Shown here: in pieces, positions 5,207-14,812 of the stretch
How the letters are laid out: each line of letters opens with the position of its first letter
Position numbering within the stretch: position 1 is the stretch's first letter
Notes under the pieces: model-generated
What the model was told of the DNA's origin: nothing
The model's database searches: none
The model's input: only the letters and a program-made list of their open reading frames with translations
NCBI GenBank assembly: GCA_021823555.1
Contig: JAKANW010000010.1
Location: 1 to 17,098 of the forward strand
DNA: 17,098 nucleotides
DNA from: Chloroflexota bacterium
GTDB lineage: Bacteria > Chloroflexota > Anaerolineae > Anaerolineales > Villigracilaceae
Direction of reading: 5' to 3'
Position numbers and translations under genes: made by a program

Positions 5207-8134
5207 ATGACCTTCACCCTCCTCCAGGAACGTGAAATCCCCGAGATCAACTCGAAAGCCAAACTCTACATCCACGAGAAGACGGGCGCGCGGCTAATCT
5301 CCGTGACCAGTAGCGACGAGAACAAAGCCTTCGGCATCACCTTCCGCACACCGCCGGCCTCGTCGAACGGCGTCGCCCACATCATGGAACATTCCGTGCT
5401 GTGCGGCTCGCGCAAGTATCCCGCCAAGGAACCGTTCATCGAGCTATCCAAGAGTTCGCTCAACACTTTCCTGAACGCCATGACCTATCCCGATAAGACC
5501 ACTTATCCCGTGGCCAGCACGAACTTGAAGGATTTTTACAACCTGATTGACGTGTACCTCGATGCGGTCCTTTATCCGCTCATCCCCGAGCGCACCCTGC
5601 AACAGGAAGGCTGGCACTATGAGATCGAATCGCCCGACGATCCATTAACGCTCAAGGGTGTGGTCTTCAACGAGATGAAGGGCAATTACTCCTCGCCCGA
5701 CAGCCTGCTCAGCGACTACAGCCAACGCTCGGTCTTCCCCGACACCCTCTACAACCTCGACGCGGGCGGCGACCCACTCGTCATCCCCGACCTGACCTAC
5801 GCCGAGTTCAAGCACTTCCACGACACCTACTACCACCCGTCCAATGCCTACATCTGGTTCTACGGCGACGACCCCGAAGACGAACGCCTGCGCATCCTGG
5901 AGGACTGGCTCAAGGATTTCGACAGGCAGGACCCGAAATCCGCCATCCCATTGCAGAGCCGGTTTGACAAGCCGCGCCGCGAAGTCCACCAATATGATTC
6001 AGGCGAGACAGATGACTCGAAGAGCTACATCAACCTCAACTGGATGCTGGACGAAATCCCCGCCTCGGAAACGACCCTTGGGCTGTCCATCCTTTCCCAT
6101 ATTTTGACTGGCACCCCGGCCTCCCCGCTCCGCAAGGCCCTGATGGATTCCGGCCTCGGCGAGGACCTGACCGGCAGCGGCATGGATGAAGATTTCCGCC
6201 AGATCAAGTACTCGGTGGGCATGAAGGGTGTGCTGGCCGAAAACACCGCCAAAGTGGAGGAACTGATCCTCGAAACGCTGACCAGCCTCACGTCGGGGAT
6301 TGATGCGGAGACCATCGCCGCCTCGGTCAACACGGTCGAGTTCCATCTGCGCGAGCAGAATACCGGCCGCTTCCCGCGCGGTCTCTCCCTCATGCTGGGT
6401 ACACTCACATCCTGGATCTACGACCGCGACCCGCTCGAAGCAATGGCCTTCGAAGCGCCGCTGGCTTCCATCAAAGAGCGCCTTGCCAGGGGCGAGAAAT
6501 ATTTCGAGGGCCTGCTCCAGAAATACCTGCTCGATAACCCGCACCGCGCGGCAGTGATTTTGGAACCCGACCCGAACGTCAACAGGCAGTGGGAGGAGAT
6601 CGAGCAGGAACGGTTGGCGAAGGCCAGGGCCGCCATGAGCCGGGCCGATCTCGAAAAGGTGATCGCCGACGCGGCCGAACTCAAGCGCCACCAGGAGACG
6701 CCCGATACCCCCGAAGCGCTGGCTACCATCCCATCGCTCTCGCTGGACGATCTCGACAAAAAGGTCAAGACCGCGCCGATTGACATTTCAAAGATGAGCG
6801 GTGTGCAGACCATCTACCACGACCTGTTCACCAACGGCATCGCCTACCTCGATCTTGGCTTCGACCTGCACGGCGTCCCGCAAGACCTGTTGCCCTTCGT
6901 GGGACTGTTCGGCCGCGCCCTGCTCGAACTCGGCACCGAAAAGGAAGATTTCGTCAAGCTCACGCAGCGCATCGGGCGCAGCACAGGCGGCATCTGGTCG
7001 TCCACCATTACCACCACAAAGTGGCAAAGCGACCAGTCGGCGCTGTGGTTCATGCTGCGCGGCAAGGCCGTGGTCCTGCAGACGCCCGAACTGTTTGCCA
7101 TCCTCAAGGATGTGCTGCTGACCGCCAAACTCGACAATCCCGAACGCTTCAAGCAGATCGTACTCGAAGAAAAAGCGGGCGCCGAAGCGGGCCTGGTTCC
7201 GGGCGGACATGCCGTGGTCAACGGACGCCTGCGCGCCCGCTTCAGCGAAGCCGCCTGGGTCAGTGAGCAGGTCAACGGTCTGGAGAACCTCTTCTTCCTG
7301 CGCCAGCTTGCGGAAGACATCGAGAAGGATTGGGCTGCCGTGCTGGAAAAATTGGAAACAGTGCGCCGCCTGCTGATTAACCGCCGCGGGATGCTGGCAA
7401 ACGTGACCCTCGATGCGGCCTCTTACGCATCTTTCCAGCCTCAGCTCGCCTCCTTTATCAAAGACATTCCCGCCGCTGACAACGCTCCCCGCTACACCTT
7501 CCACGCACCAGATCATCCCGAAGCGCAGCGGAGTGGACGCATCACGCATCACGAAGGTCTCACCATCCCCGCGCAGGTCAACTACGTGGGCAAAGGCGCG
7601 AACCTGTACGCCCAGGGCTACGAACTGGACGGTTCCATCCACGTGATCGAAAAGTACCTCGGCACCACCTGGCTATGGGACAAGGTCCGCGTGCAAGGCG
7701 GCGCGTACGGCGGCTTTAGCGTCTTCGACCAGAATTCAGGTGTGTTCACCTTCCTTTCCTATCGCGACCCGAACCTGTTGAGGACGCTGGAGAATTACGA
7801 CAACACTACTAAATTCCTGCGTGAACTCGACCTGAGCAAATCCGAACTGACCAAATCCATCATCGGCACCATCGGCGACTTTGACGCTTATCTGCTGCCC
7901 GATGCCAAAGGCTACCAGTCCATGCTGCGCCACCTGACAGACTACACCGACGAAGTCCGCCAGCAAATCCGCGATGAAGTGCTCGGGGCCACCATAAAGG
8001 ATTTCAAGCAATTTGCGGACGTGCTCGAACGTGTCGCCCAAAACGGCGAAGTCGTGGTGCTCGGCTCAGCGGAGGCCATTCACAAAGCCAACGCGGAGAA
8101 GGGTCAGTTCCTGGAAGTGAAGAAGGTGCTGTAA
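5207..8134 (+). CDS. M16C zinc metallopeptidase (PreP/Cym1-like)
   Basis: This 975-residue protein is a full-length M16C peptidase of the presequence-protease type, expected to degrade unstructured peptides inside a closed two-half chamber. The inverted zinc motif HxxEH is HIMEH at 58-62, with the third ligand Glu156 in NEMKGN. The C-terminal half keeps the substrate-binding segments GGAYGG (831-836) and SYRDPN (851-856). A central stretch of about 460-560 (EQERLAKARAAMSRADLEKV) fits the M16C-associated helical linker. No signal peptide is seen, so it is probably cytoplasmic. The start is set by AGGAG at 5196-5200, six bases before the ATG. The last 75 nt occur again, diverged, at 8456-8530. 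It follows a terminator and appears to be the first gene of its unit. Confidence 0.93.
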   Translation: MTFTLLQEREIPEINSKAKLYIHEKTGARLISVTSSDENKAFGITFRTPPASSNGVAHIMEHSVLCGSRKYPAKEPFIELSKSSLNTFLNAMTYPDKTTYPVASTNLKDFYNLIDVYLDAVLYPLIPERTLQQEGWHYEIESPDDPLTLKGVVFNEMKGNYSSPDSLLSDYSQRSVFPDTLYNLDAGGDPLVIPDLTYAEFKHFHDTYYHPSNAYIWFYGDDPEDERLRILEDWLKDFDRQDPKSAIPLQSRFDKPRREVHQYDSGETDDSKSYINLNWMLDEIPASETTLGLSILSHILTGTPASPLRKALMDSGLGEDLTGSGMDEDFRQIKYSVGMKGVLAENTAKVEELILETLTSLTSGIDAETIAASVNTVEFHLREQNTGRFPRGLSLMLGTLTSWIYDRDPLEAMAFEAPLASIKERLARGEKYFEGLLQKYLLDNPHRAAVILEPDPNVNRQWEEIEQERLAKARAAMSRADLEKVIADAAELKRHQETPDTPEALATIPSLSLDDLDKKVKTAPIDISKMSGVQTIYHDLFTNGIAYLDLGFDLHGVPQDLLPFVGLFGRALLELGTEKEDFVKLTQRIGRSTGGIWSSTITTTKWQSDQSALWFMLRGKAVVLQTPELFAILKDVLLTAKLDNPERFKQIVLEEKAGAEAGLVPGGHAVVNGRLRARFSEAAWVSEQVNGLENLFFLRQLAEDIEKDWAAVLEKLETVRRLLINRRGMLANVTLDAASYASFQPQLASFIKDIPAADNAPRYTFHAPDHPEAQRSGRITHHEGLTIPAQVNYVGKGANLYAQGYELDGSIHVIEKYLGTTWLWDKVRVQGGAYGGFSVFDQNSGVFTFLSYRDPNLLRTLENYDNTTKFLRELDLSKSELTKSIIGTIGDFDAYLLPDAKGYQSMLRHLTDYTDEVRQQIRDEVLGATIKDFKQFADVLERVAQNGEVVVLGSAEAIHKANAEKGQFLEVKKVL

Positions 8135-8156
8135 TCGGCAATTTAACTGATTGTCT

Positions 8157-8187
8157 TGTAAAATAAGATTACACGTTACACTATAAA
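8157..8187 (+). promoter_or_regulatory. Candidate promoter/operator of the antitoxin gene
   Basis: In this AT-rich gap, tgtaa (8157-8161) and ttaca (8169-8173) form an inverted repeat. ttacac is repeated directly at 8169-8174 and 8176-8181, and TATAAA lies at 8182-8187. Antitoxins of this family commonly autoregulate by binding such repeats. No clear -35 box is visible, so the assignment is tentative. Confidence 0.3.
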
Positions 8188-8199
8188 GGTAGGCTGAAA

Positions 8200-8430
8200 A
8201 TGGAAACCACCATATCCCGACGCGGACAAACCGTTGTGCCTGCGGCCATTCGAGCAAAATATAATATCAAAGACGGCGACCATCTCGCATGGATTGACAG
8301 CGGGCAGACCATTCACGTTATCCCGATTCCCGCAGACCCTATCAAGGCATTGTACGGCTCAGGTAGGGGACAGAACTTAACCGCAAAACTGCTCGAAGAA
8401 CGGCGCAAGGATCGGGAGCGAGAGAAGTGA
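8200..8430 (+). CDS. AbrB/MazE/VapB-type antitoxin, no toxin next to it
   Basis: This 76-residue protein begins with the swapped-hairpin AbrB DNA-binding fold (TTISRRGQTVVPAAIRAKY, about 3-21, then IKDGDHLAWID). It ends in a charged helix (AKLLEERRKDREREK) of the kind that clamps a VapC PIN-domain toxin. Such proteins neutralise the toxin and repress their own operon. Here the next 100 nt encode no PIN domain and instead hold a copy of the peptidase 3' end, so this is an orphan antitoxin or the remnant of a pair. The sequence aaggtagg (8186-8193) supplies a ribosome site before the ATG at 8200. Family assignment is confident; a regulatory target is not visible. Confidence 0.85.
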   Translation: METTISRRGQTVVPAAIRAKYNIKDGDHLAWIDSGQTIHVIPIPADPIKALYGSGRGQNLTAKLLEERRKDREREK

Positions 8431-8455
8431 GACGGTGTGTTTTGTTTTCTTCCTA

Positions 8456-8530
8456 CTCAACTCGGCAGAAGCCATCCACAGGGCCAACGCGGAGAAGAGT
8501 CAGTTTTTGGATGTGAAGAAGGTGCTGTAA
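8456..8530 (+). pseudogene. Diverged copy of the 3' end of the M16C peptidase gene
   Basis: These 75 nt align without gaps to 8060-8134, the last 24 codons plus stop of the peptidase. I count 63 of 75 identical bases and 20 of 24 identical residues (GSAEAIHKAN... against NSAEAIHRAN...). Seven of the 12 changes are at third codon positions and the residue changes are mostly conservative. The copy therefore looks like the tail of a homologous gene that evolved under selection, not a fresh duplication that has decayed. No peptidase sequence is recognisable upstream of 8456. Confidence 0.85.
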
Positions 8531-8532
8531 AG

Positions 8533-8964
8533 ATGCCTCAGTATTTCTGTTATCAATGTGCAATTGCAAATGGTAGAGTGTCACCAATTGATCCCGATCC
8601 TTTAAATCTGACAGGGACAACTTATCAGTTAGACAAATACGTTAAGCACACTACGCCGCCCACTGGAAGTGGCTTAGTAACAGTTTTTAGCGATCCAACT
8701 TACAATACATACCGTGACTATGTTATCACTGGCACTATTTCAGGAATGCTACAAATAGATGACTCGAATCGAAAGAATTTTATTTGGTATGGCGGAAGAG
8801 AGACAGGCGCTCGATACATAAATGGGAATTATGTAGCCCCTGTTAGTGGCATAAAAATTGTCCTTCCAGAAGATGCCATGCACATTCATGCCTATCCAGT
8901 ATCAGGAATTTCTGGTTTGGTTTACGTTTGCGCAAAATGCGGGAAACAACTTCCACAATGGTAA
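8533..8964 (+). CDS. Unknown small protein with terminal CxxC pairs
   Basis: I do not recognise this 143-residue protein. It has a CxxC near its start (Cys6, Cys9) and another near its end (VCAKCGKQL, Cys133 and Cys136), so one zinc ribbon could form from the two termini, with a beta-rich middle containing repeated YxxY, TG and SG segments. No signal peptide or membrane segment is seen. The ATG at 8533 is preferred over an upstream in-frame ATG at 8437, because the extra 32 codons only read the peptidase-tail copy out of frame. The ribosome site agaagg (8517-8522) is supplied by that copy. Base composition is low in GC (23 of 60 in 8581-8640) compared with the neighbours, suggesting transfer from another source. 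Confidence 0.65.
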   Translation: MPQYFCYQCAIANGRVSPIDPDPLNLTGTTYQLDKYVKHTTPPTGSGLVTVFSDPTYNTYRDYVITGTISGMLQIDDSNRKNFIWYGGRETGARYINGNYVAPVSGIKIVLPEDAMHIHAYPVSGISGLVYVCAKCGKQLPQW

Positions 8965-8990
8965 ACCAGAAATTTGATGGTACTTTTTGA

Positions 8991-11722
<2,732 letters not shown>

Positions 11723-11728
11723 CGCAGT

Positions 11729-11798
11729 GTCATTCTGGAGCGCAGCGAAGAATCTTAGTTTCGCTAGCAGAGACCCTTCGCTTCGCTCAGGGAATCAC
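11729..11798. repeat. Palindromic dispersed repeat between genes
   Basis: The left arm 11729-11755 (gtcattctggagcgcagcga and onward) and the right arm 11771-11798 (agacccttcgcttcgctcag and onward) are imperfect inverted repeats separated by about 15 nt. Units of this shape (gtcattctgagcgaagcgaa) are, as I recall, widespread in Anaerolineae intergenic DNA. It fills almost all of the gap and ends just before the ribosome site of the next gene. It could act as an mRNA hairpin, but no T-tract makes it a standard terminator. Confidence 0.55.
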
Positions 11799-11815
11799 AC
11801 TTACAAGGAGAAACC

Positions 11816-14812
11816 ATGAACATCACTCTACACATCAACGGCATGGATCATGCAATTGACGCTCCCCCATCGACAACTTTGCTCTCCGCCCTGCGCGGGC
11901 TGGGGTTTCATGGCGTCAAATTTGGAGACGAACAGGGATTGACTGGCGCGGATACCATCCTGCTGGATGGCCGCCCGATCAATGCCGGTTCACTGCTGGC
12001 CGCGCAAGCCGAAGGTCACCAGGTCGCCACCATCGAGGCGCTGGGCGAGCATCCCGAACAGGGCTGGAAACATACCGAAGGATTACACCCGCTTCAAAAG
12101 GCCTTTGTCGAATCAGGCGCGATCCAGTGCGGATACTGCACGCCCGCGCAGATCCTGGCTGCAAAATCGCTGCTCGATAAAAATCCAAACCCGAGCGAAG
12201 CCGCGGTGCGGGATGCCATCTCAGGTGTGTTGTGCCGCTGCACGGGTTATCTCAAACCTGTGCAAGCCGTGTTGAGAGCGGCGGCAGAGTTACGCGGAGA
12301 AGTAATCAGTGATCAGTTTTCAGTGATCAGTGGCGCGCCGATTGAGTTTCCAAACGTTCCTTCGGATGAGGGCGGCACAGTTTTGCAAACGCGGACATTG
12401 CCAAAAATTATCGTCACGCCTGAAACCAAAATATGGCAAACCGTTGGAAAACCTGAGATTAAAGTGGACGCGGTGAAATTGGTGCAGGGCAAACCCGCCT
12501 TCGCGGCGGATTTCGAGAAACGCGGATTGCTTCACGCCAAGGTCTTGCACTCGCCGCATGCACACGCACGCATCAAGAAGATTGACGCCAGCAAGGCGCG
12601 CGGGTTGGAAGGTGTGGCCGCTGTGTTGACCTGGCAGGATATCCCGCGCGTGGTTTACTCCACGGCGGGCCAATCCGATCCCATCCCCGGGCCGCTGGAT
12701 ACCTTCTCGCTGGATAACAAGGTGCGCTTTGTGGGCGACCGCGTGGCTTTTGTGGCGGCGGAAACGCCCGAGATCGCGGAGAAAGCCCTGGGACTGATCG
12801 AGGTCGAGTACGAGGCGCTGGAACCGATCCTCGATTCGCGGCAGGCTATGGAGAGTCCGATCCGGATTCACGATGAGCCGGAGTACGTTAATTTCGCAGA
12901 TTCCAAGCCGGAGAAGAACCTGGCCGCCGAGATCCGCATTGACATCGGCGATGTGGAGAAAGGCTTTGCCGAGGCTGACGAAATCTTCGAGGCTGAGTAC
13001 GAGGTGCCGAAAGTGCAGCAAGCGCACATCGAACCGCACGTGGCACTGACCTACTGGGACGAGGACGACCGCCTCGTCATCCGCACCTCGACGCAGGTAC
13101 CGTTCCACGTGCGGCGGCAGCTCGCCCCCGTGCTGGGACTGCCCGTCAAGCGCATCCGCGTTATCAAGCCGCGCATCGGCGGCGGCTTCGGCGGCAAGCA
13201 GGAAGTGCTGATGGAAGATGTGGCCGCCCACCTGACCATCGCCACCAGGCGGCCCGTGCTGTACGAATACACGCGCGAAGAAGAATTCACCGCGGCGCGC
13301 TCGCGCCACCCCATGCACATCAAAATGAAGACAGGCGTGAAGCGCGACGGCACGATCACCGCCAACGAGATGTACGCCTTGTCAGATACCGGTGCCTACG
13401 GCTGCCATGCGCTGACCGTCACGGGCAACACCGGCCACAAATCCATGGCGTTATATGTCGGCGACGGCGAGTACCGCAAGTCGCCCAACATCCGCTTCTA
13501 CGCGGACATCGTCTACACCAACACGCCGCCCGCGGGCGCATACCGCGGCTACGGCGTGCCTCAGGGATACTGGCCGCTCGACCGTCACATGGAGAAGATC
13601 GCGCGGGCCATGTGTTTCGACCCGATTGATTTTCGCCTCAAGAACGCCATCCATCCCGGCGAATATCACCCGTTCAGCACTGCATGGAACGAGGGCCGCG
13701 AGCCGCGACCGGAGATCATTCACACCGTTGGGCTGGAGCAATGTGTGGCACAGGGCAAGGCCGCGATTGGGTGGGATGATAAGTTTGGGAATGAGGAGTG
13801 GCGGGCGGGACGGTTGACCGTAGACCGTAGACTATCCACTGTCCACCGTCCACGGTCTGTTCGCAAAGGAATCGGCGTTGCGATGGTAATGCAAGGCACG
13901 GCCATCCCCTATCTCGATATGGGCGGCGCGTCCATCAAGATGAACGACGACGGTTCTTTCAACCTTTTGGTCGGCGCGACCGACCTGGGCACCGGCTCGG
14001 ACACCGTGCTGGCGCAGATGGCCGCTGAAGTGTTGGGGGTTCCGCTGGAGGACATCCTCTGCTACTCGTCCGACACTGACTTCACACCTTTTGACAAGGG
14101 CGCGTACGCATCATCCACGACCTATATTTCCGGCACGGCAGCCACCAAAGCCGCGCAGATAGCCGCCGAGCGGATCAAAATCCGCGCCGCCAAGATGCTG
14201 GGACTTTCGGAATCCGAATATTCGAATATTCGATTATCGGATCGCAAAGCAATCGCGCCAGACAGCAGAAGCGTTTCCCTGGCCGAGATCGCCCTCGACT
14301 CGCTCCACAAGAACGAACAGGAACAGATCATGGGCGTGGCCTCCTATGTTTCGCCGTCCTCGCCGCCGCCGTTCGCGGCGCAGTTTGCCGAGGTCTCTGT
14401 GGATACGGAGACGGGCCAGGTAACGGTGGACAAACTCGTGATGGCGGTCGATTCGGGCGTCATCGTCAACCCACTGACGGCTTCCGGCCAGATCGAAGGC
14501 GGGATGACGCAGGCCCTCGGTTACGCGGTCTGCGAGGAGATGCGCTACGACGAAATGGGCCGCGCCATCGAACGCGACTTCGATCATTATCACATTTTCC
14601 GCGCGAACGAGATGCCCGAACTGGAAACCATTTTCGTTGAAACCTTCGAGCCGACGCACCCGTTCGGGGTCAAGGCTGTGGCGGAGATCCCGATGGACGG
14701 GGTCGCGCCGGCCGTTGGAAATGCTGTGTTGGATGCAGTAGGTGTGAATGTGGACGATAATCCCATCACGCCGGAAAAGGTTTGGAGAATATTGCGCGCG
14801 AAACAAGCTTGA
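11816..14812 (+). CDS. Fused Fe-S and molybdopterin subunit of a molybdenum hydroxylase
   Basis: This 998-residue protein fuses a CoxS-like Fe-S subunit (about 1-160) to a CoxL-like molybdopterin subunit (about 205-998) of the xanthine dehydrogenase/aldehyde oxidase family, which hydroxylates substrates with water. The second [2Fe-2S] cluster is intact (Cys105, Cys108, Cys140, Cys142). The N-terminal plant-type cluster is gone: the expected cysteines are Asp38, Thr43, Asp46 and Gly58. The Mo part keeps GGGFGGKQ (455-462), AYRGYG (575-580) and a catalytic-type Glu957 (KAVAEIPMDG). The AYRGYG loop differs from the AYRCSFR loop of form I CO dehydrogenase, so CO oxidation is unlikely; the substrate is unknown. 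AAGGAG (11805-11810) supports the start. Repeats are translated in frame at 12307-12331, 13822-13857 and 14212-14238. The FAD partner is probably the 4046-4834 product. Confidence 0.9.
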   Translation: MNITLHINGMDHAIDAPPSTTLLSALRGLGFHGVKFGDEQGLTGADTILLDGRPINAGSLLAAQAEGHQVATIEALGEHPEQGWKHTEGLHPLQKAFVESGAIQCGYCTPAQILAAKSLLDKNPNPSEAAVRDAISGVLCRCTGYLKPVQAVLRAAAELRGEVISDQFSVISGAPIEFPNVPSDEGGTVLQTRTLPKIIVTPETKIWQTVGKPEIKVDAVKLVQGKPAFAADFEKRGLLHAKVLHSPHAHARIKKIDASKARGLEGVAAVLTWQDIPRVVYSTAGQSDPIPGPLDTFSLDNKVRFVGDRVAFVAAETPEIAEKALGLIEVEYEALEPILDSRQAMESPIRIHDEPEYVNFADSKPEKNLAAEIRIDIGDVEKGFAEADEIFEAEYEVPKVQQAHIEPHVALTYWDEDDRLVIRTSTQVPFHVRRQLAPVLGLPVKRIRVIKPRIGGGFGGKQEVLMEDVAAHLTIATRRPVLYEYTREEEFTAARSRHPMHIKMKTGVKRDGTITANEMYALSDTGAYGCHALTVTGNTGHKSMALYVGDGEYRKSPNIRFYADIVYTNTPPAGAYRGYGVPQGYWPLDRHMEKIARAMCFDPIDFRLKNAIHPGEYHPFSTAWNEGREPRPEIIHTVGLEQCVAQGKAAIGWDDKFGNEEWRAGRLTVDRRLSTVHRPRSVRKGIGVAMVMQGTAIPYLDMGGASIKMNDDGSFNLLVGATDLGTGSDTVLAQMAAEVLGVPLEDILCYSSDTDFTPFDKGAYASSTTYISGTAATKAAQIAAERIKIRAAKMLGLSESEYSNIRLSDRKAIAPDSRSVSLAEIALDSLHKNEQEQIMGVASYVSPSSPPPFAAQFAEVSVDTETGQVTVDKLVMAVDSGVIVNPLTASGQIEGGMTQALGYAVCEEMRYDEMGRAIERDFDHYHIFRANEMPELETIFVETFEPTHPFGVKAVAEIPMDGVAPAVGNAVLDAVGVNVDDNPITPEKVWRILRAKQA
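12307..12331. repeat. Repeat translated at the Fe-S/Mo domain junction
   Basis: cagtgatcagt occurs at 12307-12317 and again at 12321-12331. The segment encodes VISDQFSVISG (about residues 163-173), exactly between the Fe-S domain and the molybdopterin domain. I recall similar peptides from dispersed repeats in other bacterial genomes. Confidence 0.55.
13822..13857. repeat. gtcYac-type repeat inside the large subunit
   Basis: agaccgtagac (13822-13832) is the exact inverse of 4463-4473 in the FAD subunit gene and is followed by several gtccac units. It encodes TVDRRLSTVHRPRSV, a linker just before the conserved segment RKGIGVAMVMQGT. Confidence 0.5.
14212..14238. repeat. AT-rich palindromic repeat inside the large subunit
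   Basis: tccgaatattcgaatattcg and the following attatcgga form an imperfect palindrome containing cgaatatt twice. It encodes SEYSNIRLSD in a loop of the molybdopterin domain. Its AT content contrasts sharply with the flanking coding sequence. Confidence 0.45.

Noticed and set aside
5999..6691. 230-codon open frame on the minus strand
   Set aside because: Same situation: antisense to the peptidase, composition-driven, with no motif.
6788..7642. 284-codon open frame on the minus strand
   Set aside because: It lies opposite the conserved peptidase coding sequence, with no domain or ribosome site of its own.
8437..8532. Upstream ATG for the AT-rich orphan gene
   Set aside because: The extra residues translate the peptidase-tail copy in the wrong frame, while the ATG at 8533 follows that copy and has a usable ribosome site.
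12307..12331. CRISPR-like direct repeats
   Set aside because: There are only two copies, 14 bases apart, translated in frame, with no spacers and no cas genes.
12320..13318. 332-codon open frame on the minus strand
   Set aside because: It lies opposite the conserved hydroxylase gene in high-GC DNA and shows no recognisable family motif; it is a shadow frame.
14782..14811. TTG start for the HD-GYP protein
   Set aside because: It overlaps the hydroxylase coding end, and the paralogue begins at the position matching ATG 14812.
11816..14812. Aerobic CO dehydrogenase (CoxSL)
   Set aside because: The active-site loop is AYRGYG, not the AYRCSFR of form I, and the first Fe-S cluster is missing. 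Only the broader hydroxylase family is supported.
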